15,921 bases of DNA, from NCBI GenBank assembly GCA_025928415.1, contig JAICJK010000012.1, positions 1-15,921 of the forward strand, read 5' to 3'. Numbering within the stretch: position 1 is the first letter of the stretch; every line of letters starts with the position of its first letter. This DNA comes from Solirubrobacteraceae bacterium (GTDB taxonomy: Bacteria; Actinomycetota; Thermoleophilia; Solirubrobacterales; Solirubrobacteraceae). Below, in pieces: positions 1 through 11,793 of the stretch. The notes under the pieces are model-generated. The model worked only from the letters and a program-made list of their open reading frames with translations. It had not been told where the DNA came from and ran no database searches. Both the position numbers and the translations under genes were made by a program.

Positions 1-1286
1 CCTTCCTCTCCGGGCGCTACCGCGAGATCGAGCGGGGCCTCGAGCGCGAGATGAAGCAGGCCGCGGCGGCGCAGGAGTTCGAGCAGGCCGCGCTGGTCCG
101 CAACCGGCTGCGGGCGGTGCAGTCGCTGCTCGAGCGCCAGCGGGTGGCCAACGAGTCCGTCGGGACGCTCGACGCCGTGGCCGTCGCCGTCGAGGGCGTC
201 GACGCCAACGCGCAGGTCTTCCAGGTCCGCGACGGCGTGCTCTCCGACCGCCAGTCGTTCTACCTGGAGAACGCGACGGAGTCGGACATCGGCGAGGTGG
301 CGCGCGAGTTCCTGCTGCAGTTCTACGGCGACGGCGCGATCGCGATCCCGGCGCAGATCATCGTGCAGGGCGAGGTGGAGGACCTCGAGGCCGTCGCCGA
401 GGCGCTGTCCCAGCGGCGCGGCGGGCGGGTCGAGGTGCGCCCGGCCGAGCGCGGGGACAAGCGCCGGATCCTCGAGCTGGCCGAGCGCAACGCGCAGCTC
501 GCGCTCGACCAGGAGAAGCTCAAGAACGAGCGGCGCCGCCAGCAGCGGGTGGAGGCGCTCGACGGCCTGCAGGAGGCGCTCGGGCTCGACGCGCTGCCGC
601 TGCGCATCGAGTGCTTCGACATCTCGAACCTGATGGGGACCCACACCGTCGCCTCGATGGTGGTCTTCGAGGGCGGCGCGCCGAAGAAGGGCGACTACCG
701 GCGGTTCACGCTGCGGGGGTTGACCGAGGGGGTGCCGGACGACTTCGCCGCGATGGAGGAGGTCCTCGGCCGCCGGATCAAGCAGTGGGAAGTTCAGCAG
801 GACCTGTCCCCGCACGACCCCAACCGCAACGAGTCCTTCGCGACGCTGCCCAACGTCGTGGTGATCGACGGCGGGCCGGGCCAGCTCTCGGCCGGCCTGC
901 GCGCGCTGGAGGGCTTCCGCGAGCGCGGCGTGACCGTCGTCTCGCTGGCCAAGCGGATCGAGGAGGTCTTCGTCCCCGGGCGCGCCGAGCCGATCCGCCT
1001 GGACCACGACACGCCCGAGCTGCAGCTCCTGCAGCGCGTCCGCGACGAGGCCCACCGCTTCGCGATCTCCCACCACCGCATCCGCCGCGACCGCGCGATG
1101 ACCGCGTCGGTGCTGGACGACCTGCCCGGGATCGGCCCGGCGCGCAAGCGCGTGCTGCTCAAGCACTTCGGCTCGCCGGAGGCCGTGCTCGGCGCCTCGC
1201 GGGAGGAGCTCGAAGGGGTGCCCGGACTGCCGGGCAAGACCGCGCGCGAGCTCTACGGCTTCCTGCACCGGACGAGCTCGGGCTGA
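1..1286 (+). CDS. uvrC: UvrABC system protein C (excinuclease subunit C), 5'-truncated by the window edge
   Basis: UvrC makes the 3' and 5' incisions around DNA lesions in nucleotide excision repair, after UvrA/UvrB have marked the damage. The reading frame is open from base 3 and begins FLSGRY, just before the UVR (UvrB-interacting) helical motif with its E..M..AA...FE.AA..R pattern at about 36-130. The C-terminal RNase H-like endonuclease domain follows, with IECFDISNLMG (its Asp at 618-620), the VIDGGPGQ motif near 870 and the RDEAHRFAISHHR motif near 1045. A helix-hairpin-helix pair (DLPGIGPARKRVLLKHFGS and GVPGLPGKTA) ends the protein at about 1117-1270. About 427 residues are visible of a family of roughly 600-650, so the N-terminal GIY-YIG nuclease domain lies upstream of the window. 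The internal ATG at 51 is not the start. Identification is secure. Confidence 0.97.
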   Translation, partial: FLSGRYREIERGLEREMKQAAAAQEFEQAALVRNRLRAVQSLLERQRVANESVGTLDAVAVAVEGVDANAQVFQVRDGVLSDRQSFYLENATESDIGEVAREFLLQFYGDGAIAIPAQIIVQGEVEDLEAVAEALSQRRGGRVEVRPAERGDKRRILELAERNAQLALDQEKLKNERRRQQRVEALDGLQEALGLDALPLRIECFDISNLMGTHTVASMVVFEGGAPKKGDYRRFTLRGLTEGVPDDFAAMEEVLGRRIKQWEVQQDLSPHDPNRNESFATLPNVVVIDGGPGQLSAGLRALEGFRERGVTVVSLAKRIEEVFVPGRAEPIRLDHDTPELQLLQRVRDEAHRFAISHHRIRRDRAMTASVLDDLPGIGPARKRVLLKHFGSPEAVLGASREELEGVPGLPGKTARELYGFLHRTSSG

Positions 1287-1301
1287 GCGCCGCGGGGCTC
1301 C

Positions 1302-1307
1302 TATGCT
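1302..1307 (+). promoter_or_regulatory. Candidate -10 box (TATGCT) for leaderless start of the PAS histidine kinase
   Basis: TATGCT ends 6 nt before the GTG at 1314. There is no purine-rich Shine-Dalgarno sequence between it and the start. Transcription from such a box would begin at or next to the start codon, giving a leaderless mRNA. The same arrangement recurs before rapZ, the hybrid kinase and tgt. Inferred from sequence only. Confidence 0.5.
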
Positions 1308-1313
1308 GCCCGG

Positions 1314-2414
1314 GTGACGCGGAGGCCGTCCGACGCCGAGCAGGAGCCCTGGGGGGAGGACCCGAAGCTCGACGCGCTGCTCGGCGAGCGGGGCTCCGCG
1401 GGCTTCCGCGCGCTCCTGGACGGCTTCCCGGAGGCCGTCGGCGTCCTCTGGGCGCTGCGCGACGACGCCGGGCGGATCGCCGACTTCGCGTTCGGCTACG
1501 GCAACCCGGTGATGCTGCGCCGCTTCCGGATCCCCGCCGCGCAGCGCGACCGCTACACGCTGCTGGAGGCGCTGCCGCAGATGCGCGGCAGCCGCGCGCT
1601 GGCCGCCTACATGGACGTCTGCGACACGGGCGAGCCGTGGGTCCAGGACGTGACCTACGACACGCCGTTCGGCGACGGCTACATGCTCGGCACGTTCGTC
1701 CAGCGCACCGCGAAGCTCGGCGACGGGCTGATCGTCTTCCTCACCGACGTCACCGAGCAGCGCCGCATGGAGTCCGAGCTGCGCAGCTACGCCGACCTCG
1801 TCGCCCACGACCTGCGCGAGCCGGTGATCGGCATGGCCCACCTGGTCTCGCTGCTCGAGCGGCGCCGCGACGAGCCGCCGCCGGAGGAGGTCCTGGGCCT
1901 GCTGCGCGCGAGCGTCGAGCGGGCGAGCGCGCTCATCGACGGCGTGCTGGCCTACGCGCGCGCGGGCGAGCTGCGCACCGAGCGGGTGGCGCTGGACGGC
2001 CTGGTCGCCGAGGTCGAGCAGGACCTGCGCCCCGGCCTGGACGCGGCCGGCGCGACGCTCCAGGTCCGCGAGCTGCCGGAGGTCGACGGCGACCCGCGGC
2101 AGCTCCGGCGCCTGCTGCAGAACCTCGTGGCCAACGCGCTGCGCTTCCGCAGCTCCGCGCCGCCGCGCATCGAGCTCTCCGCGCTGCAGGACAGCGAGGA
2201 GTGGGTGGTGACCGTGCGCGACAACGGCGTCGGCGTCGAGCCGGAGCACGCCAGCCGGATCTTCGGGATGTTCGCGCGCGCCAACGCCGCGGTCGACGGC
2301 ACGGGGATCGGGCTGGCGGTCTGCCGGCGCGTCGTCGAGGCGCACGGCGGGCGCATCTGGGTCGAGGCGGCCGACGGCGGCGGCAGCGCCTTCCGCTTCA
2401 CGCTGCCCCGCTGA
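1314..2414 (+). CDS. Soluble PAS-domain sensor histidine kinase (phytochrome-type HisKA)
   Basis: A 366-residue two-component kinase with no predicted membrane segment, so probably a cytoplasmic sensor. Residues about 30-150 form a PAS-like sensing region ending in the typical LTDVTEQRRMESELR linker. The HisKA H-box reads VAHDLREPV with phospho-acceptor His165, a form common in phytochrome-type kinases. The ATPase domain shows the N-box LLQNLVANALRFR, the G1 box VRDNGVGV and the G2 box GTGIGLAVCRRVVEAHGG. The GTG at 1314 is chosen because a TATGCT box lies 6 nt upstream and no better start exists before the kinase core. It starts 27 nt after uvrC and stops 17 nt before rapZ. No response regulator is encoded nearby, so it is an orphan kinase in this window. 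Its ligand cannot be told from sequence. Confidence 0.88.
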   Translation: MTRRPSDAEQEPWGEDPKLDALLGERGSAGFRALLDGFPEAVGVLWALRDDAGRIADFAFGYGNPVMLRRFRIPAAQRDRYTLLEALPQMRGSRALAAYMDVCDTGEPWVQDVTYDTPFGDGYMLGTFVQRTAKLGDGLIVFLTDVTEQRRMESELRSYADLVAHDLREPVIGMAHLVSLLERRRDEPPPEEVLGLLRASVERASALIDGVLAYARAGELRTERVALDGLVAEVEQDLRPGLDAAGATLQVRELPEVDGDPRQLRRLLQNLVANALRFRSSAPPRIELSALQDSEEWVVTVRDNGVGVEPEHASRIFGMFARANAAVDGTGIGLAVCRRVVEAHGGRIWVEAADGGGSAFRFTLPR

Positions 2415-2418
2415 GCGC

Positions 2419-2424
2419 CAGAAT
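2419..2424 (+). promoter_or_regulatory. Candidate -10 box (CAGAAT) for leaderless start of rapZ
   Basis: CAGAAT sits 7 nt before the ATG at 2432, and no Shine-Dalgarno sequence is visible. It is weaker than the three TANNNT boxes elsewhere in the window because the first base deviates. An alternative ATG at 2423 overlaps the box itself, which favours 2432 as the start if transcription begins here. Confidence 0.35.
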
Positions 2425-2431
2425 GGCCCGC

Positions 2432-3361
2432 ATGGCGACCACCGAGCCGGACCGGACGACCGGCACACCCGACGACGAGGCGCGGCGCCCGCGCCTGCAG
2501 GACCTGGTGGTCATCACCGGGTTCTCGGGCGCCGGGAAGTCGACGGCGATGAACGTCTTCGAGGACGCCGGCTACTTCTGCGTCGACAACCTGCCGCCCG
2601 AGATGATCCGCGGGCTCGTCGAGCTGTTCATGCACGAGGGCTCCAAGGTCGCCCGCGCCGCCGTCGTCTGCGACGTCCGCGGCGGGGAGTTCTTCGAGAC
2701 GCTCAGCGCCGCCCTGGACGAGCTGGAGGCCGCGGGCGGCACCCGGCGGCTGCTGTTCCTGGACGCCGACGAGCAGACGCTGCTCAACCGCTACAAGGAG
2801 ACCCGCCGGCGCCACCCGCTGGCGCCGCGCGGCTCGATCGCCGCCGGGATCGCCCGCGAGCGCGAGCTGCTCGAGCCGCTGCGCGAGCGGGCCGACGCGA
2901 TCGTCGACACCGCCGGCCTGAAGGCCCAGGACCTCCGCCGCCGGATCGCCCAGGAGTTCCTGCCGCGCCAGACCGCGGCCAAGCTCGCCGTCAGCTTCCA
3001 GTCGTTCGGCTTCAAGCACGGGCCGGCCCGCGACGCCGACCTGCTGTTCGACGTGCGGTTCCTGCCCAACCCCCACTACGTGCCCGAGCTCAAGCCGCTC
3101 ACCGGGCTGGACCCCGAGGTCGTCGCCTACGTCGGCCGCGACGGGCAGCTCGACGAGTTCTACGCGCGCCTGCATCCGCTGCTGGACTTCCTGCTGCCGC
3201 AGTACCTCGCCGAGGGCAAGGCCCACCTGGTGGTCGCGATCGGCTGCACGGGCGGCCGGCACCGGTCGGTCGCCATCGCGGAGGCGCTCGCCGGGCGCTA
3301 CCGCGAGCGCGACGACGTCGTGGTGGAGGTCGTCCACCGCGACACGGACCTCGCGCGCTGA
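2432..3361 (+). CDS. rapZ: RapZ/YvcJ-family nucleotide-binding protein
   Basis: A 309-residue P-loop protein. In E. coli RapZ is an RNA adaptor that controls glucosamine-6-phosphate synthase; in Gram-positives the YvcJ homologue is a nucleotide-binding protein with NTPase activity. The N-terminal kinase-like domain has the Walker A motif GFSGAGKST at residues 30-38, then DVR at 81-83 and the family signature KETRRRHPL at 122-130. The C-terminal domain carries SFGFKHG (191-197), DVRFLPNP (207-214) and GCTGGRHRSV (271-280), the region associated with ligand and RNA binding. The first 24 residues are a charged extension. The start at 2432 is preferred over the in-frame ATG at 2423, which lies inside the candidate -10 box. 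It overlaps the next gene by one base (TGATG). The usual downstream partners yvcK/glmR and whiA are absent here. RNA binding in this lineage is unproven. Confidence 0.95.
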   Translation: MATTEPDRTTGTPDDEARRPRLQDLVVITGFSGAGKSTAMNVFEDAGYFCVDNLPPEMIRGLVELFMHEGSKVARAAVVCDVRGGEFFETLSAALDELEAAGGTRRLLFLDADEQTLLNRYKETRRRHPLAPRGSIAAGIARERELLEPLRERADAIVDTAGLKAQDLRRRIAQEFLPRQTAAKLAVSFQSFGFKHGPARDADLLFDVRFLPNPHYVPELKPLTGLDPEVVAYVGRDGQLDEFYARLHPLLDFLLPQYLAEGKAHLVVAIGCTGGRHRSVAIAEALAGRYRERDDVVVEVVHRDTDLAR

Positions 3362-3722
3362 TGATCACCCACGTGGCCTTCGAGGTCGCCGACCTGACGG
3401 CCTCGGCCGCCTTCTACGACGCCGTCCTGCACCGCCTCGGCGGCCGCCGGCTGCGCGACGCGCCGGGCGGCATCGCCTACGGCCGCGTGGATCCCGTGCT
3501 GTGGATCGTCGCCCGCGGCCGCGCGCCCGCGCCGGGCTACGGGCACGTGGCGCTGACCGCCTCCGGGCGCGCGGCGGTCGTGGCGGCGTGGGAGGCGGGG
3601 CTGGCCGCCGGCGGCGCCGACGACGGCGCGCCGGGGGTCCGGCCGCAGTACGGCCCGCGCTACTACGCGGCCTACCTGCGCGACCCGGACGGCCTGCGCG
3701 TCGAGGTCGTCTCAGGGGCCGT

Positions 3723-3726
<4 letters not shown>
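3361..3726 (+). CDS. Small VOC-superfamily (glyoxalase/bleomycin-resistance fold) protein
   Basis: A 121-residue single-domain vicinal-oxygen-chelate protein. The opening ITHVAFEVADL segment followed by AAFYDAVL is the first beta-alpha module. GYGHVALTA and the closing YLRDPDGLRVEVV form the second. Candidate metal ligands are His4, His62 and Glu115. The fourth ligand of true glyoxalase I (a Glu in the middle of the chain) is not evident, since the equivalent region reads PVLWIVARG, so I do not call it glyoxalase I. Its ATG overlaps the rapZ stop by one base, so translation is probably coupled to rapZ. Its TGA lies within an inverted repeat upstream of gap. Position just before triose-phosphate genes could suggest dealing with reactive aldehydes, but that is speculation. 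Substrate unknown. Confidence 0.85.
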
Positions 3727-4782
<1,056 letters not shown>

Positions 4783-5925
4783 GTGCGGACGCTGGGGGAC
4801 CTCGACGTCGAGGGCAGGCAGGTCGTCGTCCGGGTGGACTTCAACGTCCCGCTCGGCGGCGACGGCGCGATCGCCGACGACGCGCGCATCCGGGCCGCGC
4901 TGCCGACGCTCGCCGCGCTGCGCGAGCGGGGCGCCGCCAGGCTCGTGCTCCTGGCCCACCTCGGCCGCCCCAACGGCCGTGAGCCCGCGACGTCCCTCGC
5001 GCCGGTCGCCGCGCGCCTGGGGGAGCTGCTCGGGACCGACGTGGCGCTGATCGGCGAGCCCGACCCGGCGGCCGTGCCCGACGCCGAGGTGGTCATGGTC
5101 GAGAACGTGCGCTGGTTCGACGGGGAGACCGCAGACGACCCGGCCCTCGCCGCGCGCTACGCCGCGCTGGGGGACGTCTACGTCGACGACGCGTTCGGCG
5201 CCGCCCACCGCGCCCACGCGTCCAACCACGCGATCGCCGCGCTGCTGCCGAGCGCCGCCGGCCTGCTGCTGCAGCGCGAGGTCGAGACGCTCACGGGCAT
5301 CCTGGAGGACCCGGGCCGCCCGCTGGTCGCGATCGTCGGCGGCGCGAAGGTGACCGACAAGATCGGCGTGATCGACGCCTTCCTGCGCCGCGCCGACAGC
5401 GTCCTGATCGGCGGCGCCATGTGCTTCCCCTTCTTCGCGGCGCAGGGCCACGACGTCGGGGCGTCGCTGTGCGAGGCCGAGGGCGTCGAGCCCGCCCGCC
5501 GCGCGCTGGCCGCGGGCGGCGAGAAGCTGCGCCTGCCGGTCGACCTCGTGCTCGGGCGCGCGTTCTCCGCGGACACCGAGGTGCAGGCGCTCGACGGCGT
5601 CGACGTGCCCGAGGGCTGGATGGGGCTCGACGTCGGCCCCCGCACCGCGTCGGCCTACGCCGAGCGGGTCGCCGGGGCCGGCAGCGTCTTCTGGAACGGG
5701 CCGATGGGCGCCTTCGAGCTGGAGCCCTTCGCGACGGGCACGCGCGCGGTGGCCGAGGCGGTCGCGGCGGCGCGCGGCACGACGGTCGTCGGCGGCGGCG
5801 ACAGCGCGGCGGCCCTGGCGCGCTTCGGCCTCGAGCAGTCCGTCGACCATCTCTCGACGGGCGGCGGCGCCTCGCTGGAGCTCATCGAGGGCAAGCCGCT
5901 GCCCGGCATCGAGGCCCTCGCATGA
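4783..5925 (+). CDS. pgk: Phosphoglycerate kinase
   Basis: Transfers phosphate from 1,3-bisphosphoglycerate to ADP, the first ATP-yielding step of glycolysis, in the cytoplasm. The 380-residue chain has the N-domain substrate motifs VRVDFNVPL (residues 16-24) and LAHLGRP, the hinge-region GGAKVTDKIGVID, the WNGPMGAFE loop and the C-domain nucleotide motif GGGDSAAAL. It is slightly shorter than the usual 390-400, within family variation. The GTG at 4783 follows the gap stop with no spacer. AGAAGG at 4769-4774, inside the end of gap, gives a ribosome binding site 8 nt upstream, which supports this start. It overlaps tpiA by four bases (ATGA), implying translational coupling. Confidence 0.97.
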   Translation: MRTLGDLDVEGRQVVVRVDFNVPLGGDGAIADDARIRAALPTLAALRERGAARLVLLAHLGRPNGREPATSLAPVAARLGELLGTDVALIGEPDPAAVPDAEVVMVENVRWFDGETADDPALAARYAALGDVYVDDAFGAAHRAHASNHAIAALLPSAAGLLLQREVETLTGILEDPGRPLVAIVGGAKVTDKIGVIDAFLRRADSVLIGGAMCFPFFAAQGHDVGASLCEAEGVEPARRALAAGGEKLRLPVDLVLGRAFSADTEVQALDGVDVPEGWMGLDVGPRTASAYAERVAGAGSVFWNGPMGAFELEPFATGTRAVAEAVAAARGTTVVGGGDSAAALARFGLEQSVDHLSTGGGASLELIEGKPLPGIEALA

Positions 5926-6680
5926 CCCGCATCCCGCTGATCGCCGGCAACTGGAAGATGCACAAGACGGTCGCCGAGGCCGAGGAGTTCATCGCCGGCC
6001 TGCTGCCGCGGGTCTCCAGCGTGGACGGCGTCGACGTCGCGCTGTGCGGGCCGTTCACGGCCCTGCAGGCGATGGTCGACTCCACCCGCGGCTCGCGCGT
6101 GGAGGTCTACGCCCAGACGATGCACTGGACGACCCACGGCGCCTACACGGGCGAGGTCAGCGCGCCGATGCTCACCGAGCTCGACGTCCATGGCGTGGTC
6201 CTGGGGCACTCCGAGCGCCGCGAGCTGTTCGGCGAGACCGACCGCGAGCTGCAGAAGAAGGTGCCCGCGGCGCTGGAGGCCGGCCTGCGGCCGATCCTCT
6301 GCGTCGGCGAGACCGAGCAGGAGCGCGAGAACGGCGACACCGAGCGCAAGCTGCGCCACCAGATCCAGGAGGGCCTGGAGAAGGTGCCGTCCGAGCGCCT
6401 GGCCGAGGTCGTCCTGGCCTACGAGCCGATCTGGGCGATCGGGACCGGCCTCGTGGCCACCCCGCAGCAGGCCCAGGACGCCGTCGCCTTCTGCCGCGCG
6501 CTGGTCGCCGACCGCTCGGCGGAGCAGGCGCAGGGCACGCGCATCCTCTACGGCGGTTCGGTCAAGCCCGACAACGCCGCCGAGTTGCTGGCGCTGCCCG
6601 ACGTCGACGGCGCGCTGGTCGGCGGCGCCTCGCTCGAGCCGGGGCCGTTCGCGAAGATCGTCGACGCGGCGCGGGCGTGA
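5922..6680 (+). CDS. tpiA: Triosephosphate isomerase
   Basis: Interconverts dihydroxyacetone phosphate and glyceraldehyde-3-phosphate. The 252-residue TIM barrel has all catalytic elements: Asn10 and Lys12 in AGNWKMHKT, the electrophile His96 in [12 protein letters not shown], the base Glu168 in [11 protein letters not shown] with the mobile loop behind it, and the phosphate-binding [10 protein letters not shown]. The ATG at 5922 overlaps the pgk stop as ATGA, with a GAGG 7 nt upstream inside pgk. The 3' end overlaps gpmI as GTGA. In many actinobacteria secG follows tpiA; here gpmI does. Nothing is missing or unusual in the enzyme itself. Confidence 0.98.
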   Translation: MTRIPLIAGNWKMHKTVAEAEEFIAGLLPRVSSVDGVDVALCGPFTALQAMVDSTRGSRVEVYAQTMHWTTHGAYTGEVSAPMLTELDVHGVVLGHSERRELFGETDRELQKKVPAALEAGLRPILCVGETEQERENGDTERKLRHQIQEGLEKVPSERLAEVVLAYEPIWAIGTGLVATPQQAQDAVAFCRALVADRSAEQAQGTRILYGGSVKPDNAAELLALPDVDGALVGGASLEPGPFAKIVDAARA

Positions 6681-8185
6681 GCGCCGGCGCAGACCCGGCC
6701 ACGGGCGCCTGCCTGGTCGTCCTGGACGGCTGGGGGCTCGCCGCGCGGGGGCCGGGCAACGCCGTCTCGCTGGCCGCCACGCCGGTCTTCGACGGCCTCT
6801 GGGCGCGCTACCCGCACACGACGCTCACCGCCTGCGGCGAGGCCGTGGGGCTGCCCGCCGGGCAGATGGGCAACTCGGAGGTCGGCCACCTCAACCTCGG
6901 CGCCGGGACGATCGTCCGCCAGGACCTGACGCGGATCGACGCGGCCGTCGCCGACGGGTCGCTGGCCGCCAACGCGGCGCTGCGCGCGGCGATGACCGGC
7001 TTCGAGCGCGTCCACCTCATCGGCCTGGTCTCCGACGGCGGCGTCCACGCCTCCGACGAGCACCTGCGGGCGCTGATCGCGCTCGGCGCGTCGCTCGGCG
7101 TGCCCGATCTCGTCGTCCACGCCTTCACCGACGGCCGCGACACGCTGCCGCACGGGGGCGCCGGCTACGTCGCCGCGGTGGAGGGCTGGTGCGCCGCGGC
7201 GGGGCCCGGGCGGGGGCCGGGGACCCGGGCGCGCGTGGGCAGCGTCATCGGGCGCTATTTCGCGATGGACCGCGACCACCGCGCCGAGCGCACGCAGGCG
7301 GCCGTCGACCTGCTCGTGGACGGCGCGGCCGCCCACCACGCGGCCACCGCCGAGGCCGCGGTCCGGGCCGCCTACGAGCGCGGCGAGACCGACGAGTTCA
7401 TCGTCGCCACCACGGTCGGCGACGAGGCGCGCATCCGCCCCGGCGACAGCGTGCTGGCCTTCAACTTCCGCCCGGACCGCATGCGCCAGCTCACCGAGGC
7501 CATCGGGCCGCGGGTCGCGCGGTACACGACGCTGACCGAGTACGAGGAGGGCTGGCCGTGGCCGGTCGCCTTCCCGCCCGACCGCCCCGAGGTGACGCTG
7601 GCCTCGGTGATCGCCGCGCGCGGCGACCGCCAGCTCCACGTGGCGGAGACCGAGAAGTACCCGCACGTCACCTACTTCTTCAACGGCGGCGAGGAGACCC
7701 CCTACGCCGGCGAGCGCCGCGAGCTGGTGCCCAGCCCGCGCGACGTGCCCACCTACGACCACAAGCCCGAGATGAGCGCCCGCGCCGCCGCCGACGCGTT
7801 CGCGGCGGCCTGGCGGGCGGACCGCCCGGCCTTCGGGATCATCAACTTCGCCAACGCCGACATGGTCGGCCACACCGGCTCGATCCCGGCCGCGGTCGCG
7901 GCGATCGAGACCGTCGACGCCTGCCTGGGCGAGGTCGTGGCCGTCGTGCAGGAGACCGGCGGCGTGCTGCTGATCACCGCCGACCACGGCAACGCCGACC
8001 ACATGCTCGAGCCGGACGGCTCGCCGAACACCGCCCACTCGCTCAACCCGGTGCCCGTGATCGTCACCGACGAGCGCGCGGCGCTCCGCGACGGCGGCAT
8101 CCTCGCCGACGTCGCGCCGACGATCCTCGCGCTGCTGGGCATCGAGCAGCCCCCGCAGATGACCGGGCGGCCGCTGACGGCCTGA
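6677..8185 (+). CDS. gpmI: 2,3-bisphosphoglycerate-independent phosphoglycerate mutase
   Basis: Cofactor-independent, probably Mn-dependent interconversion of 3- and 2-phosphoglycerate through a phosphoserine intermediate. The protein has 502 residues, close to the family's 510. The alkaline-phosphatase-like core begins [10 protein letters not shown] with metal ligand Asp17, and the nucleophile Ser67 lies in [16 protein letters not shown]. Further phosphatase motifs are [52 protein letters not shown] and [10 protein letters not shown]. The GTG at 6677 overlaps the tpiA stop as GTGA and lacks its own clear ribosome binding site, so coupling to tpiA is likely. A Gly/Pro/Arg-rich stretch (about residues 174-184) just before the GRYFAMDRD motif is encoded by a G-run array. 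An enolase gene does not follow, unlike the Bacillus gapA-pgk-tpiA-pgm-eno order. Confidence 0.97.
   Translation: MSAGADPATGACLVVLDGWGLAARGPGNAVSLAATPVFDGLWARYPHTTLTACGEAVGLPAGQMGNSEVGHLNLGAGTIVRQDLTRIDAAVADGSLAANAALRAAMTGFERVHLIGLVSDGGVHASDEHLRALIALGASLGVPDLVVHAFTDGRDTLPHGGAGYVAAVEGWCAAAGPGRGPGTRARVGSVIGRYFAMDRDHRAERTQAAVDLLVDGAAAHHAATAEAAVRAAYERGETDEFIVATTVGDEARIRPGDSVLAFNFRPDRMRQLTEAIGPRVARYTTLTEYEEGWPWPVAFPPDRPEVTLASVIAARGDRQLHVAETEKYPHVTYFFNGGEETPYAGERRELVPSPRDVPTYDHKPEMSARAAADAFAAAWRADRPAFGIINFANADMVGHTGSIPAAVAAIETVDACLGEVVAVVQETGGVLLITADHGNADHMLEPDGSPNTAHSLNPVPVIVTDERAALRDGGILADVAPTILALLGIEQPPQMTGRPLTA
7201..7229 (+). other. Potential G-quadruplex on the coding strand within gpmI
   Basis: Five G-runs of 4, 3, 5, 4 and 3 bases are separated by loops of 3, 1, 2 and 4 bases, which satisfies the usual G3+ N1-7 rule. 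It would form in the mRNA or the plus DNA strand. The CCC loops could instead pair with the G-runs as competing hairpins. It encodes a low-complexity Gly/Pro/Arg segment. Confidence 0.4.
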
Positions 8186-8196
8186 CGCCGAGCGCC

Positions 8197-8216
8197 CGCC
8201 GCAGCGCCAGGCGGCG
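8197..8216 (+). terminator. Weak hairpin after gpmI, possible partial terminator
   Basis: CGCCGC (8197-8202) can pair with GCGGCG (8211-8216) across an 8-nt loop, 11 nt after the gpmI stop. There is no T-tract, and in DNA this GC-rich six-base stems are common by chance. It lies just before the candidate promoter of the hybrid kinase, which is the only positional support. Confidence 0.2.
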
Positions 8217-8218
8217 AC

Positions 8219-8224
8219 TAGACT
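8219..8224 (+). promoter_or_regulatory. Candidate -10 box (TAGACT) for leaderless start of the hybrid kinase
   Basis: TAGACT is the only AT-containing stretch in the gpmI-kinase gap. It ends 8 nt before the GTG at 8233, with no Shine-Dalgarno sequence. It implies that the kinase is transcribed separately from the glycolytic operon, as a leaderless or nearly leaderless mRNA. Confidence 0.5.
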
Positions 8225-8232
8225 CCGGCCGC

Positions 8233-11004
<2,772 letters not shown>

Positions 11005-11006
11005 GG

Positions 11007-11684
11007 CTAGGAGGCCGCTCCGGCCCCGGCGCCCGACGTCGCCCGCCCCGGGCGCTCGGCCAGCCAGCGCTGGAGGTCTCCCAGGACGCGCGGGTCGATC
11101 GTGTGGGCCATCGGCGTCTCGTGGTACTCGACCGGCAGGCTGGCGGCTTCGAGCTGGGCGCGCGCCGCGCGGGCGAAGTCGACGGAGATCACCGGGTCGG
11201 CGCTGCCGTGGGCGATGAGCACCGGCATGTCGCGCCGCCAGACCAGGTCGGGCGCCCAGCCCTCGACGGTGGGGATGAACCCGCTGAGCGCCAGGATGCC
11301 CGCGGGGACGGGCCGTCCGGCGCCGAGGCCGAGGGCGTAGGACATCACCGTGCCCTGCGAGAACCCGCCGAGCACCGTCCGGCCCCAGTCGAGGCCCAGC
11401 TCGTCGCCGAGCAGCTCCTGCAGCGCCGCGTAGGACGCCCGGAAGGTCTCCGGCTCCGGGAACCCCACCCGCCCGAGGGCGTACCAGTGCTTGCCGCCGG
11501 GCGGCAGCGACAGCGGGCCGCCGACCGTGATGCCGCGCAGCCGGCCGGCCGGGTCGAGGATGTCGAACAGCCCGAACAGGTCATGCTCGTCGGCGCCGCG
11601 GCCGTGCAGCAGGACGAGCGTGCCCTCCGCCTCGCCCGCCGGCTCGCGCACGCGGACGGCGAGCGGCCGCACCGGCGCGCTCAT
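11007..11684 (-). CDS. Alpha/beta hydrolase, phospholipase/carboxylesterase family (MhqD-like)
   Basis: A 225-residue cytoplasmic serine hydrolase of the phospholipase/carboxylesterase family. The oxyanion-side motif [15 protein letters not shown] (residues 23-37) is followed by the nucleophile elbow GGFSQG with Ser109, the acid Asp163 in HGSADPVI and the base His194 in PMAHTID. Length and order are normal. The ATG at 11684 has a GAGG about 7 nt upstream. It lies 109 nt downstream of the dioxygenase on the same strand, separated by an array of hairpins, and its stop is 2 nt from the convergent hybrid kinase stop. In Bacillus subtilis a hydrolase of this family (MhqD) is co-regulated with the dioxygenase MhqO by the MarR protein MhqR. 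The same three families meet here, so a role with quinone or hydroquinone adducts is a reasonable inference. The substrate is not known. Confidence 0.9.
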   Translation of the reverse strand: MSAPVRPLAVRVREPAGEAEGTLVLLHGRGADEHDLFGLFDILDPAGRLRGITVGGPLSLPPGGKHWYALGRVGFPEPETFRASYAALQELLGDELGLDWGRTVLGGFSQGTVMSYALGLGAGRPVPAGILALSGFIPTVEGWAPDLVWRRDMPVLIAHGSADPVISVDFARAARAQLEAASLPVEYHETPMAHTIDPRVLGDLQRWLAERPGRATSGAGAGAAS

Positions 11685-11703
11685 CGGTCACCCTCAGGGC
11701 GCT

Positions 11704-11790
11704 GTTCGCGAAGCGCGACGTTCGCGCAGCGAACTCGCAATGCCGGCGCCAGCCGGCACGAGCTCGCAATGCTTCGGCGAAGCCGAAGCA
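11704..11790. repeat. Modular array of short hairpins joined by a repeated CTCGCAA linker
   Basis: Between the dioxygenase and hydrolase genes lie three near-perfect hairpins in series. They are GTTCGC/GCGAAC with a 3-nt loop (11720-11734), TGCCGGC/GCCGGCA with a 4-nt loop (11741-11758) and TGCTTCGGC/GCCGAAGCA with a 3-nt loop (11770-11790). CTCGCAA occurs at 11734-11740 and again at 11763-11769, each time directly before a hairpin. GTTCGCGAAGC (11704-11714) is a near-copy of GTTCGCGCAGC (11720-11730). The last hairpin begins 3 nt beyond the dioxygenase stop on its own strand. It looks like a REP-type or mRNA-processing element. There is no T-tract and no mobile gene. Confidence 0.7.
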
Positions 11791-11793
11791 CGG

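Noticed and set aside
1952..3337. 461-codon minus-strand frame over the kinase and rapZ
   Set aside because: Antisense to genes with clear motifs; composition typical of shadows.
11704..11790. CRISPR or integron attC interpretation of the hairpin array
   Set aside because: The repeated units differ in length and stem sequence, there are no regular spacers, and no cas or integrase gene lies nearby.
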